DNA from: Nocardioides sp. W7 | GTDB lineage: Bacteria > Actinomycetota > Actinomycetes > Propionibacteriales > Nocardioidaceae | Direction of reading: 5' to 3' | DNA: 64,000 nucleotides | Assembly (NCBI RefSeq): GCF_022919075.1 | Contig: NZ_CP095078.1 | Location: forward strand, 1,798,001 to 1,862,000 | Shown here: one piece after another, positions 49,836 through 58,385 of the stretch | Numbering within the stretch: position 1 is the first letter of the stretch | Layout of the letters: each line of letters opens with the position of its first letter | The notes under the pieces: model-generated | Told to the model about the DNA's origin: nothing | The model's input: only the letters and a program-made list of their open reading frames with translations | Database searches by the model: none | Position numbers and translations under genes: made by a program

Positions 49836-50636
49836 TTAGATCGTGTCGAACCAGTCCCACTGCCAGGGGAGGATCGTCTCGAGGGACCCGTGGAAGTCGA
49901 TCCGTCCCGGCAGGGTCACCGGCGGCTGCAGGGCAGCGGCGTACTCGTCGGACCGGAGCCGGTCGAGCACGACGGTCGGTGGTTCGATCTCGGTCCGCAC
50001 CATGACCAGGCGCACGATCCGGTCGCCTCCGGTGCCCTGCGCGGCTTCGCGCGCGGCCCAGGACGAGGGTGCCAGTGAGGTGTCGTTCTGCAGGCACCAG
50101 GCGCCGGCGACGCCCGGTATCCCGGCCAACGCCGGCAGCAGCTCCTCGAGCTCCCACGCGAAGCGCCGGTGCAACTCCTCCCTGGCCTGCGCCGTGGGAA
50201 CGGACGTGGCCAGCATCAGCATGCCGGTGCCGGGTCGGTGGACCAGGGCACGCTCGCTGAGGCGGATGTCCGGCGACGTCGCCGTGCCCACGAGGCGGAA
50301 GAAGTCCATGTAGGCGCGGTCCACGAGCGACACGTCGGGCCGGCGACCCTCACGGAAGGACTGCTCGGCGAGCTCGGCCCAGGTCCCGATGCTGTCGACG
50401 TGCGGCTCGTCGAACCAGTAGAACGTGGCGTAGTGGAAGTCCGAGAACTCCTCGCGGCGCACAGCCTGGGCCGCCGAGGTCGGAGTCAGGACGAAACGCT
50501 CGCCCCAGGCCAGGCCCTGGAGGGCGAGATTCTCCGGTCGGTGGTCCAGTTGGTGCCACTGGTTGATCGCGCTGTGCATCGACGGCGTGCGGGCCCGGGA
50601 CAGGCTGAGGAAGGCGATCTGTGGCGCGGGTAGCAT
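49836..50636 (-). CDS. Conserved-looking protein, probably ferredoxin-like alpha+beta fold
   Basis: 266 residues. Starts MLPAPQIAFLSLSRARTPS. The segment MHSAINQWHQLDHRPENLALQGLAWGERFVLTP and later FHYATFYWFDEPHV, VHRPGTGMLMLATSVPTAQAREELHRRF and GIPGVAGAWCLQNDTSLAPS suggest a two-domain ferredoxin-like (dimeric alpha/beta barrel, EthD/ABM-like) protein. NxWHQLDHRPEN is a motif I associate with uncharacterised proteins in steroid and xenobiotic gene clusters. No signal peptide. The start is at ATG 50636 with no strong Shine-Dalgarno. Function unknown. Confidence 0.75.
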   Translation of the reverse strand: MLPAPQIAFLSLSRARTPSMHSAINQWHQLDHRPENLALQGLAWGERFVLTPTSAAQAVRREEFSDFHYATFYWFDEPHVDSIGTWAELAEQSFREGRRPDVSLVDRAYMDFFRLVGTATSPDIRLSERALVHRPGTGMLMLATSVPTAQAREELHRRFAWELEELLPALAGIPGVAGAWCLQNDTSLAPSSWAAREAAQGTGGDRIVRLVMVRTEIEPPTVVLDRLRSDEYAAALQPPVTLPGRIDFHGSLETILPWQWDWFDTI

Positions 50637-50657
50637 CGAACCTCGTTCTGACGTGAA

Positions 50658-50680
50658 TGATATGAAAGATCTACATCACA
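50658..50680. promoter_or_regulatory. AAAGATCT motif, copy 1 of divergent region
   Basis: TGATATGAAAGATCTACATCACA, about 20-45 bp upstream of the minus-strand gene at 50636. Shares TGAAAGATCT and ATC spacing with the second copy at 50781-50803. Confidence 0.5.
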
Positions 50681-50780
50681 TTCCAGATAGAGGCAAGGGC
50701 GCCGATGGCCCGTTCGGCCGACCAATCCGACGTAACTGGTCCGGTCAGAGCGGGCAAGGTCGGGTCTCATAGCAAAATAA

Positions 50781-50803
50781 TCCTCTGAAAGATCTTGATC
50801 GAG
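50781..50803. promoter_or_regulatory. AAAGATCT motif, copy 2 of divergent region
   Basis: TCCTCTGAAAGATCTTGATC..., 80-100 bp upstream of the alpha/beta-hydrolase-fold gene. Over 15 bp 13 positions match copy 1 (TGAAAGATCTnnATC). Confidence 0.5.
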
Positions 50804-50881
50804 ATCGCAATTCTGCCTAAGTTGTGTCCGTCGCCACATCGAGGGCGCGAGGTCGCCTTGCGGCGGCCGGAAGGGAAGGTC

Positions 50882-51721
50882 ATGAGGGAGATCCCGTACG
50901 CGCCCGCCGCGGAGATTCGCGCCGTTCCGGGCGGCCTCGGGGGATTCGAAGCAGGCGAGGGTCCCACCCTGGTCATGTTGCACGGATTCGCTCCCGGCAT
51001 CGACTCGCGCACCGAGTTCGCAGCTCAGGTCGACGCGTTCGCTGCCCGGCACCGCGTGCTCCTGCTGGACCTGCCCGGCTTCGGGGCGTCCGCGGACCTT
51101 CCCGTCACCGACTGCTACACCCGCGAAGCCGTGGAGCGTCTCCAGGTGACTCTCGAGGCCCTGGGTGTCGCGCACGCGGACGTCCTCGGGCTCTCCCTCG
51201 GCGGGTGGGTCGCCCTCCAGGCAGCGCTCGACGTCCCGGCGCTGGTCGATCGTCTCGTCCTCGCGGCGCCCGGCACCCTGGTGGCCGGCGACGATGGGCT
51301 TCGCACCAGTGAGGGCGTCCGCAAGCTCTCTGCCTTCCTCGCCCGCCCCTCGTCGCTGAAGATGCTGGAGTGGCTGGAGACCCAGTTCGCGGATCCGGCC
51401 TCCATCACCGACAAGATGGTCGAGGACGAGCTCGCCAGGGCCATGCAGGTCGGCGCGATCGCGCGACTGCGCGCCGTACGACGAAGCTTCGAGGGTGCCG
51501 AGAGCGATCCGCCCCTGTGGAGTCACTCGCGACAGGTCCACCAGCGCTCGCTGTTGCTCTGGGGCCGCGAGAACGTCGATTTCCCGCTCGACAGCGTCCT
51601 GCACGGCGCCCGCCGGATACCGCGAGGCGACCTGCACGTGATGGCGGGTTGCGCTCAGCGCGCCCATCAGGAGCAGCCAGACGAGTTCAACCAGCTGGTG
51701 GCCCAGTTCTTGGCGCGCTGA
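50882..51721 (+). CDS. Alpha/beta-hydrolase-fold protein with altered catalytic triad
   Basis: 279 residues, MhpC/BphD-like fold. The nucleophile is intact (GLSLGG, Ser105) and the oxyanion motif is LHGF. The two remaining triad positions differ from active relatives: WGRENVDFP has Asn231 where the acid Asp usually stands (WGRDDRxxP in the paralogue at 61279), and MAGCAQRAHQE has Gln259 where His normally follows C-G (CGHWAQ). Alternative residues (Asp233, His262) are adjacent but shifted. Thus it may be a hydrolase with a re-sited triad, or a non-hydrolytic fold. RBS AAGGGAAGG; upstream motif copy 2 is 80 bp away. Confidence 0.85.
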   Translation: MREIPYAPAAEIRAVPGGLGGFEAGEGPTLVMLHGFAPGIDSRTEFAAQVDAFAARHRVLLLDLPGFGASADLPVTDCYTREAVERLQVTLEALGVAHADVLGLSLGGWVALQAALDVPALVDRLVLAAPGTLVAGDDGLRTSEGVRKLSAFLARPSSLKMLEWLETQFADPASITDKMVEDELARAMQVGAIARLRAVRRSFEGAESDPPLWSHSRQVHQRSLLLWGRENVDFPLDSVLHGARRIPRGDLHVMAGCAQRAHQEQPDEFNQLVAQFLAR

Positions 51722-51767
51722 CTCCCGGGCGGCGCCTCATCCGAATGATCGACAGGAGAAAATGCGC

Positions 51768-53018
51768 ATGGCAAGCATCGAAGAGCTGAGCAAGAACACG
51801 AGCTTCACCAACGCGGTGAAGGGCAAGGTCACGTTCCTTCCCGAGCCGGACAAGGCAGATCGCAAGTTCCCGTTGATCTCGGTGGACGACCACATGGTCG
51901 AGCCGCCGAACGCGTTCGAGGGCCGGATGCCGGCCAAGTACGTCGAGCAGGCGCCCAAGGTCGTCGACAAGGACGGCGCCGACGTGTGGATCTACGACGG
52001 TCAGGAGCTGCCCAACGTCGGGTTCAACGCCGTGGTGGGTCGTCCCATCGACGAGTGGAGCTTTGAGCCGGCCCGGTTCACCGACATGCGCCGGGGCGCC
52101 TGGGACATCCACCACCGGGTCAAGGACATGGACCTCAGCGGCGTGTACGCCTCGCTCTGCTTCCCCTCGTTCCTGGCCGGCTTCGGTGGGGTGCGACTGC
52201 AGCAGACGACCAAGGACCCCGAGCTCGCCCTGGCGGCGGTGCGGGCGTGGAACCAATGGAACATCGAGGAGTGGTCCGGGGCCTACCCCGACCGGATGAT
52301 CCCGTGCCAGCTGCCCTTCATGCTGGACCCCGAGATCGGCGCGCAGGAGATCTACCGGAACGCCGAGCGCGGCTTCAAGTCGGTCACCTTCTCCGAGGCG
52401 CCGCACCTGCAGGGCTTCCCCTCGATGCACAGTGGTCACTGGGACCCGATCATGCGGGCGTGCGAGGAGACCGGGACGGTCATCAACCTGCACATCGGGT
52501 CCTCGGGCACCTCGCCCTCGACGTCGGAGGACGCGCCGCCGGACGTCGTCGGGGTGCTGTTCTTCGCCTACGCGATCCACGCGACGGTGGACTGGTTGTA
52601 CTCGCGACTCCCCGTGCGGTTCCCGGATCTGAAGATCTGCATGTCCGAGGGCGGGATCGGGTGGGTGCCGGCTCTGCTGGACCGGCTCGACCACATGTCG
52701 ACGTACCACCAGATGTACGGCACCTGGGACGGGATCGACCTGACCCCGGCCGAGGTGCTGCAGCGCAACTTCTACTTCTGTGCGGTCGAGGACCCCTCGT
52801 CGTTCGCGCTCATCGACCGGATCGGTGTCGACCACGTGATGGTCGAGGAGGACTACCCGCACTCGGACTCGCTGTGGCCGCGCACCCAGGCCGTCGTGCA
52901 GGACTCTGTCGGAGGGCTGCCCGCCGAGCAGATCCGCAAGGTCACCTGGGAGAACGCGTCGCGGCTCTACCGCCACCCGGTGCCGGAGTCGGTGATCGCG
53001 GACCCCAACTCGTTCTAG
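51768..53018 (+). CDS. Amidohydrolase family 2 protein (ACMSD-type metal-dependent decarboxylase/hydrolase)
   Basis: 416 residues of the PF04909 TIM-barrel family. The metal site begins with ISVDDHMVEP (D-x-H), HHRVKDMDLSGV, then NLHIGSSG and the C-terminal HVMVEEDYPHSDSLWP (Asp and His). The YDGQELPNVGFNAVVG insert is common in actinobacterial members. Relatives decarboxylate aromatic acids (ACMSD, gamma-resorcylate decarboxylase) or hydrolyse cyclic products; others of this group sit in steroid clusters. The second of two ATGs (51768) has the better spacing (9 bp) to AGGAG. Downstream hairpin at 53027-53078. Confidence 0.9.
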   Translation: MASIEELSKNTSFTNAVKGKVTFLPEPDKADRKFPLISVDDHMVEPPNAFEGRMPAKYVEQAPKVVDKDGADVWIYDGQELPNVGFNAVVGRPIDEWSFEPARFTDMRRGAWDIHHRVKDMDLSGVYASLCFPSFLAGFGGVRLQQTTKDPELALAAVRAWNQWNIEEWSGAYPDRMIPCQLPFMLDPEIGAQEIYRNAERGFKSVTFSEAPHLQGFPSMHSGHWDPIMRACEETGTVINLHIGSSGTSPSTSEDAPPDVVGVLFFAYAIHATVDWLYSRLPVRFPDLKICMSEGGIGWVPALLDRLDHMSTYHQMYGTWDGIDLTPAEVLQRNFYFCAVEDPSSFALIDRIGVDHVMVEEDYPHSDSLWPRTQAVVQDSVGGLPAEQIRKVTWENASRLYRHPVPESVIADPNSF

Positions 53019-53026
53019 GCTCCAAG

Positions 53027-53078
53027 GCCGTGTCTCTGAAGTCCGCGCAGCAGGCGAATCCGACTTTGGAGACACGGC
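53027..53078. terminator. Bidirectional terminator
   Basis: GCCGTGTCTCTGAAGTC and GACTTTGGAGACACGGC form a 17-bp arm with two mismatches and an 18-base loop, between the amidohydrolase and the convergent flavin reductase gene. Confidence 0.75.
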
Positions 53079-53148
53079 TTAGTTCTGCCCAGGCCGGCTG
53101 GGCGCAGCCGTGTGGACTGCGTCCAGCCGGGGGAGCGGCCTGCCCGGC

Positions 53149-53718
53149 TCAGCCCCAGCGCGAACCCCAACCCCAGTCGCCATCCCAGGCCTGCGGGCTC
53201 GCGGGACTCGAGGAGCCGGGAAGCTCGAACAGGCCGCGGTAGAAGAGCAGGGGGCGACAGCTGCGCAGCGACTCCAGCTCGAGGACCCTGCCGATGATGA
53301 CGTCGTGATCGCCGGCGGGACGGACGTCGTCCACTGCGGCGTGGATCCGCAGCAGTACGCCGGGCAGCGACGGGGTGTTCCAGCGCGATCGGTCCCAGGC
53401 GAGCTCGGTGAAGCGCGTGCCCGAGGCGGACCCGAAGCGGTTGCAGAGATCGCGCTGGTCCTCGCCGAGAACGTTGATCGTGAACCGGCCGCTCGTGCGG
53501 ATCCGCGGCCAGCTGCGGCCCCGGTGGTCCGCGCAGATCAGGACCAGCGGGGGATCGAGGGACACGGATGCGAAGGACTGGCACGCGAAGCCCACCGGGT
53601 CTTCGTCGTCCATTCCCGTGACGATCGTGACCCCGCTGGCGAACAGGCCCATGGCTCGCCGCATGTCCAATGCGTCGATCACGGCCGGCTCCGGCTCGTC
53701 TACTGCGGTACGGCTCAT
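53149..53718 (-). CDS. Flavin reductase of two-component monooxygenase (HsaB/HpaC-like)
   Basis: 189 residues. Supplies reduced FMN/FAD to a partner monooxygenase. Family motifs: RRAMGLFASGVTIVTGMDDEDPVGFACQSFASVSLDPPLVLICAD (FMN-binding), FTINVLGEDQRDLCNRFG, DHDVIIGRVLELES and PLLFYRGLF near the C-terminus. The tail ends with a Trp/Gly-rich segment of its own. It lies 8 kb from the HsaA-like monooxygenase (62137-63294), its most obvious partner. Convergent with the amidohydrolase gene. Confidence 0.93.
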   Translation of the reverse strand: MSRTAVDEPEPAVIDALDMRRAMGLFASGVTIVTGMDDEDPVGFACQSFASVSLDPPLVLICADHRGRSWPRIRTSGRFTINVLGEDQRDLCNRFGSASGTRFTELAWDRSRWNTPSLPGVLLRIHAAVDDVRPAGDHDVIIGRVLELESLRSCRPLLFYRGLFELPGSSSPASPQAWDGDWGWGSRWG

Positions 53719-53907
53719 CTCTTTGGTCCTCCCTGCGCTGAGTTTCGATCGCGGCGAGGCTAGGGCGGTCGCTCGCGAGCTATCCAGGAAACCTCCCGGT
53801 GAACGGTCGATCAGCTGCCGCCCCGGGCGTTCGCTCAGCGGGAGGGCGGGTTGTCCCTCACGTGTTCTCGACCAACGTCCTTGCGCCCCTCGAATGGAGA
53901 ACGTCAG

Positions 53908-55605
53908 ATGTCATCGATCACCCGCGTGGAGCCGGCCCCTTCGGTGGTCACGGTCGCGGACCTCCTGCTCGCGCGAGCAGCGGACTCCCATCTCGGTCTG
54001 CGTACCCGCGAGCGGGACTGGACCTGGGCGGAGGTCGTCGCGGAGAGCATCGCGCGCACCGGCCTCGCCCGGGAGCTGATCTCCGCGGGTCCGCCTCATA
54101 TCGGGGTCTACCTGGACAACGACCCCGAGTACCTCCTCTGGGTGGGGGCGGCCGCGCTGGGCGGCTTCGCGATCGTGGGACTGAACAAGACCCGCCGCAC
54201 CGAGCAGCTGGACGACGAGATCCGTCGTACGGACTGCCGCATCGTCGTCACCGACCGAGCCGGGCTCGCCAGACTGCCGCTGCCCGAGCTGGAGGCGGGC
54301 GGCGTGCGCGTCCTGGTCGTCGGTGAAGCCGACTACGCCGCGAAGCTCGCACCGCACCGCGGCACGCCGTTGCCGGTGTCCGGGTCCGTGGATCCGGACA
54401 GGTTGCTGCTGTTGCTGTTCACCTCGGGAACGACCGGCCGGTCCAAGGCGGTGCGCTGCTCGCAGGGCAGGTTGGCACAGCGTGGCCTCGCGGCCAGCCG
54501 GCGCGACGGGGTCGGCCGCGACGACGTGTGTCTCGCCTGCATGCCGCTGTTCCACGGCAATGCCCTGATGGCTCTGTGGGCGCCGGCGCTGGCGGTGGGC
54601 GCCACCGTGGTGCTGACCGGCAAGTTCTCCGCCTCCCGCTTCATCGACGACGTCCGTGACTTCGGGGTCACCTACTTCACCTACGTCGGAAAGGCCATCG
54701 CCTACGTGCTGGCGACCCCCGAACGCGCCGACGACCTGGACAACGAACTGGTGCGGGCCTTCGGCACGGAGGCCTCGAGTCACGATCGACACCGCTTCCG
54801 CGAGCGCTTCGGCTGCGAGCTGATCGAGGGATACGGGTCCACGGAGTCCAGTGGCCTGGTGCTGCGCGACCCGGCGGCTCCGGAGACCGCCCTGGGGCGT
54901 CCCGCCCCCCAGGTGGCGGTGATCGATCCGGAGACCCTGGAGGAGTGTCCCCGCGCGGTCGTCGACGCGACGGGTCGGGTGCTCAATCCCGAGCAGGCGG
55001 TCGGCGAGATCGTCGATCGGGCGGGTGCGGCCAGCTTCGAGGGCTACTACAACGACCCGGAGGCAACCGCGGCCCGGCTGCACCACGGCTGGGTGTGGAC
55101 CGGTGACCTGGGCTACGTCGACGAGGGTGGGTTCCTCCACTTCGGCGGGCGGCGCGGCGACTGGCTGCGGGTCGACGGGGAGAACATCTCGGCCCTGACC
55201 GTGGAGCGGATCGTGGAACGTCATCCCGACGTCGTGAGCGCTGCTGCCTTCGGGATCCCGGATGCGCGGTCCGGGGACGCGCTGATGATCGCGGTCCAGC
55301 TCGCCGAGGGCCGGTCGTTCGACGGCGAGGACTTCCTCGCCTACCTCGCCGCGCAGCCGGACCTGGGTGCCAAGGAGCTGCCGCTGTTCGTCCGCGTCGC
55401 CGAGCAACTGCCGACGACGGGTTCGAACAAGGTCGTCAAGGCTCCGCTCGTGGCCACGGCATGGTGCTGCGATGACCGGGTCTTCTGGCGTGCCGGGCGC
55501 GAGGCGAGGGAGTACCGCGAGTTCGGTCCGCAGGATCGTGCCGCACTGTCGGCCGAGTTCGCGCGGCACGAGCGGGGGCACCTGCTCCCGCTCGCCCCTG
55601 TCTGA
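53908..55605 (+). CDS. Acyl-CoA synthetase (FadD17-like)
   Basis: 565-residue ANL ligase. N-terminal VADLLLARAADSHLGLRTRERDWTWAE; A3 motif LLFTSGTTGRSKAVRCSQGR (about 176-195); A5 EGYGSTESSGL; A7 WVWTGDLGYVD; A8 HFGGRRGDWLRVDGENIS; the C-terminal lysine in TTGSNKVVKAPL. CMPLFHGNALMALW is typical of FadD17/FadD6 types, which activate fatty or steroid side-chain acids in mycobacteria. Second ligase of the cluster. Start at ATG 53908 with GGAG upstream. Ends 9 bp before the convergent tetR. Confidence 0.92.
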   Translation: MSSITRVEPAPSVVTVADLLLARAADSHLGLRTRERDWTWAEVVAESIARTGLARELISAGPPHIGVYLDNDPEYLLWVGAAALGGFAIVGLNKTRRTEQLDDEIRRTDCRIVVTDRAGLARLPLPELEAGGVRVLVVGEADYAAKLAPHRGTPLPVSGSVDPDRLLLLLFTSGTTGRSKAVRCSQGRLAQRGLAASRRDGVGRDDVCLACMPLFHGNALMALWAPALAVGATVVLTGKFSASRFIDDVRDFGVTYFTYVGKAIAYVLATPERADDLDNELVRAFGTEASSHDRHRFRERFGCELIEGYGSTESSGLVLRDPAAPETALGRPAPQVAVIDPETLEECPRAVVDATGRVLNPEQAVGEIVDRAGAASFEGYYNDPEATAARLHHGWVWTGDLGYVDEGGFLHFGGRRGDWLRVDGENISALTVERIVERHPDVVSAAAFGIPDARSGDALMIAVQLAEGRSFDGEDFLAYLAAQPDLGAKELPLFVRVAEQLPTTGSNKVVKAPLVATAWCCDDRVFWRAGREAREYREFGPQDRAALSAEFARHERGHLLPLAPV

Positions 55606-55614
55606 CGAGGCGGT

Positions 55615-56214
55615 TCAGTCGAGGAGGCGGTGCGCCGCGTCGGCGAGGATCTCCATGACCTCCGCCACCGGTCGCCCGGCGGCGACGTTGAGCATCGTGC
55701 CGAGGAACAGGCAGCTGAGGATCCGCGCCGTGCTCTCGATCGCCGCCGGGACCTCGGACTCGCCAGCCCGGAGCGTCTCGCCGATCCAGGCGGCGTTCTC
55801 GGGGCCGAACCCGATCACGGTGTCCGAGCTGATCATCGCGCCGGTGCTTCCGACGTACCCGCGGTAGAGGGCGTGGTAGAGCCGCGGCTTCGCCGCGGCC
55901 TGCCGCAGGATCCGGTCGAACACGCCGATCAGGCGCTCGGCGGCGCTTCCGGCCTGTGGCGGATGCTCACGAACCTGCGCCGTGGAGCGCCGCCCCAGCT
56001 CCATCAGCGCCTCGAGGAGCAGCTGGTCCTTGGAGCTGGCGTGCTGGTACGCCGTCGGGGTGGAGACCCCGGCCCGGGCAGCGATCTGACGGATGGTGAC
56101 GGCGTCGTAGCCGTCTTCGGCGGCCAGGTCGATGGTCGCCTGGATCAAGCGGGCCCGGGTCGCGGCACGCGCCGGGGAGAGGACCTGCTGTACGACCTGG
56201 CCGGGGGCATCCAT
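55615..56214 (-). CDS. TetR-family regulator (KstR-like)
   Basis: 199 residues. HTH: ATRARLIQATIDLAAEDGYDAVTIRQIAARAGVSTPTAYQHASSKDQLLLEAL (about 18-68). The YDAVTIRQIAARAGVS pattern and ligand domain length are similar to KstR-type repressors of sterol catabolism. Divergent from the acyl-CoA dehydrogenase operon; a 25-bp inverted repeat (56245-56269) lies between. Direct regulator of the operon is the natural inference; the effector is probably an acyl-CoA. Confidence 0.92.
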   Translation of the reverse strand: MDAPGQVVQQVLSPARAATRARLIQATIDLAAEDGYDAVTIRQIAARAGVSTPTAYQHASSKDQLLLEALMELGRRSTAQVREHPPQAGSAAERLIGVFDRILRQAAAKPRLYHALYRGYVGSTGAMISSDTVIGFGPENAAWIGETLRAGESEVPAAIESTARILSCLFLGTMLNVAAGRPVAEVMEILADAAHRLLD

Positions 56215-56244
56215 GGCCGAAGCCTAGTCTGTTCGAGCAGGCTA

Positions 56245-56269
56245 TAGACAGATGGTTTACACGTGTCTA
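56245..56269. promoter_or_regulatory. Imperfect 25-bp inverted repeat (probable TetR operator)
   Basis: Arms TAGACA (56245-56250) and TGTCTA (56264-56269) with inner TG/CA pairs; 16 of 24 positions are symmetric. It lies 30 bp upstream of the TetR gene start and overlaps the first possible GTG start of the operon. Repression of both directions is likely. Confidence 0.65.
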
Positions 56270-57441
56270 CTGTTCACGCCGTGAACCTGAACGAGACGGA
56301 CGCCCAGCAACGGCTGCGCCTGGAGCTGCGGGAGTACTTCGCCGCCCTGATGCCGCCCGAGGAACTGCGCGAGGCCGGCGAGCAGGGCGCGGGTGGCCCA
56401 CGCTTCCGCGAGATCGTGCGGCGGCTGGGGGCCGACGGGTGGCTCGGCGTCGGCTGGCCCGTCGAGTACGGCGGCCGCGGTCTGGGTGCGGAGGAGCAGT
56501 TCGTCTTCTACGACGAGGTCCAGCGCGCCGGAGCGCCGTTCCCGCTCGTCACGGTCAACACCGTGGGACCGACCCTGATGCGCTACGGCACGGACGAGCA
56601 GCGCGAGCTCTTCCTCCCGGGGATCCTGCGTGGCGAGATCGTCTTCGCGATCGGCTACACCGAGGCCGATGCCGGCACCGACCTGGCGGCCCTGCGCACG
56701 CGGGCGACGGTCGACGGCGAGGGCTATGTGGTCGACGGGGCCAAGGTCTTCACGACGGGCGGCAACACCGCCGACTACGTCTGGCTCGCGTGTCGTACCG
56801 ACCCGGACCTGCCGCGGCACCGGGGCCTCTCCATCCTGATCGTCCCGTGCACCGATCCCGGCTTCAGCTGGGCTCCGATCCGAGCCGTCGGCGGGCTCGG
56901 CGTCACCACGACCCGGTACGACGGCATCCGGGTCGGAGCCGAGGCGCTGGTCGGCGAGCTCAACGGAGGCTGGCAGCTGATCACCGCCCAGCTCAACCAC
57001 GAACGGGTGGCCCTGGCCGCGCTCGGTGGACGGACGACCCAGCTCTGGGAGTCGACGTTGTCGTGGGCCCGCGACAACGGCACCGCCGAGCTCCCGTGGG
57101 TGCGCCACGAGCTGGCGCGGTCCCACGCGCGGCTGGAGGCGATGCGCCTGATCAACTGGCGCCTCGCCGCAGCCGTCGGCGCCGACGCGCTGACCGGGGA
57201 GCTCGCGGCCACCGCGAAGGTCTACGGGACCGAGACCCACCTCGCGGTCCAGCGGTCCCTGACCCAGGTGCTGGGTGCGGCCGGCCGGCTGCGCCCGGGC
57301 GCCGACGGTGCACCGATGCACGGTCAGGTCGAGCAGGTCGCCCGACAGGGCATCGTGAACACCTTCGGCGGCGGCGTGAACGAAGTGCTGCGCGACATGA
57401 TCGCCCAGCAGGCCTTGGGCATGCCGCGGAGTCGACGATGA
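56263..57441 (+). CDS. Acyl-CoA dehydrogenase (FadE28/ChsE1-like)
   Basis: 392 residues (386 if the GTG at 56281, not 56263, is used; the operator overlaps 56263). All three ACAD domains are present: EYGGRGLGAEEQFVFYDEV, FAIGYTEADAGTDLAALRTRA (FAD-binding), VDGAKVFTTGGNTADYVWLACRTD, and the C-terminal helix bundle. In igr-type operons two unlike FadE subunits form an alpha2beta2 heterotetramer (ChsE1-ChsE2); this gene and 58385-59518 are the pair. It begins the five-gene operon ending at 61127. Its stop overlaps the next ATG (ATGA). Confidence 0.9.
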   Translation: MSTVHAVNLNETDAQQRLRLELREYFAALMPPEELREAGEQGAGGPRFREIVRRLGADGWLGVGWPVEYGGRGLGAEEQFVFYDEVQRAGAPFPLVTVNTVGPTLMRYGTDEQRELFLPGILRGEIVFAIGYTEADAGTDLAALRTRATVDGEGYVVDGAKVFTTGGNTADYVWLACRTDPDLPRHRGLSILIVPCTDPGFSWAPIRAVGGLGVTTTRYDGIRVGAEALVGELNGGWQLITAQLNHERVALAALGGRTTQLWESTLSWARDNGTAELPWVRHELARSHARLEAMRLINWRLAAAVGADALTGELAATAKVYGTETHLAVQRSLTQVLGAAGRLRPGADGAPMHGQVEQVARQGIVNTFGGGVNEVLRDMIAQQALGMPRSRR

Positions 57442-58385
57442 CCGCCGCCTACGAGGACCTCCTCCAAGGATGGGTGGGCAGAGCGCTCGGCGAGCCCCGG
57501 GCAGCGCAGGACCCGGTCAACGTGCCGATGATCCGACAGTGGGTCGAGGCTCTGGGGCTGCGAAGCCCGGTCCACCTGGACCGTGCGATGGCACGCGCGA
57601 CGGGGCGGACCGACGTGGTGGCTCCGGCGTCGATGATCCAGGCCTTCGTCATGCGCGGGTACGCCGGAACCATGCGCCGCGCGCAGGAGACCGGGCCCTT
57701 CGAACAGCTGACGGCGCTGCTGGACGAGGGTGGCTACACCTCCGTGGTGGCGACCGACTCGGACTTCGAGTTCGTCCGTGAGCTCGTGCCCGGCGACGAG
57801 GTCGCCTGCGAGGAGGTCGTCGAGTCGATCTCGCCGGAGAAGAGCACGGGGCTGGGCGAGGGACGCTTCGTCACCACGCGCAAGACCTACCGGGACGGTG
57901 CGGGCACGGTGGTCGCGACGCAGCTGTGGCGCACCTTCCGATTCCGGCCACGCGAGGTCGAGCCCCCGCGCGCACTGCGCCCGCGTCCCGCGGTGAACCT
58001 GGACAACCAGTTCTGGTTCGACGCAGCACGCGAGCACCGGCTGCTGATCCAGTGCTGCGCGGACTGTCAGGTGCTGAGACATCCTCCAGGCCCGGGTTGC
58101 GCGGCCTGCGGCTCGTTCTCCAGCGATGTCGTCGTGGCGACCGGGCGGGCGACCCTCTACAGCTGGACCGTCGCTCAGCACCCGCGCCACCCCGCCTTCG
58201 ACTATCCGCTGGTCATCGGCCTGGTGGAGCTGGAGGAAGGCACCCGGCTGGTGGCGAACCTCGATCCCGCCGGACGTGACCTCGAGATCGGGATGGACCT
58301 GCGCATGACCTGGCTCGATGTCGACCCCGAGCTCTCGTTGCCGGTCTTCGGACCTGCCACCCCCATGACCGAAGGTGAGGACTGA
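57438..58385 (+). CDS. MaoC-like dehydratase fused to DUF35 OB-fold/zinc-ribbon (ChsH2-like)
   Basis: 315 residues, matching the domain order of mycobacterial ChsH2 (about 311 residues). The N-terminal part is a MaoC-type hot-dog domain (VNVPMIRQWVEALGL, PASMIQAFVMRGYAG); the C-terminal DUF35 part has a zinc ribbon with CADC and CAAC (about 215-240) and an OB-fold (VVVATGRATLYSWTVAQ, HPAFDYPLVIGLVEL). In the steroid pathway ChsH1-ChsH2 hydrates the unsaturated propionyl-CoA side chain and docks Ltp2 through DUF35. Overlapping start and stop codons on both sides show tight coupling. Confidence 0.92.
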   Translation: MTAAYEDLLQGWVGRALGEPRAAQDPVNVPMIRQWVEALGLRSPVHLDRAMARATGRTDVVAPASMIQAFVMRGYAGTMRRAQETGPFEQLTALLDEGGYTSVVATDSDFEFVRELVPGDEVACEEVVESISPEKSTGLGEGRFVTTRKTYRDGAGTVVATQLWRTFRFRPREVEPPRALRPRPAVNLDNQFWFDAAREHRLLIQCCADCQVLRHPPGPGCAACGSFSSDVVVATGRATLYSWTVAQHPRHPAFDYPLVIGLVELEEGTRLVANLDPAGRDLEIGMDLRMTWLDVDPELSLPVFGPATPMTEGED

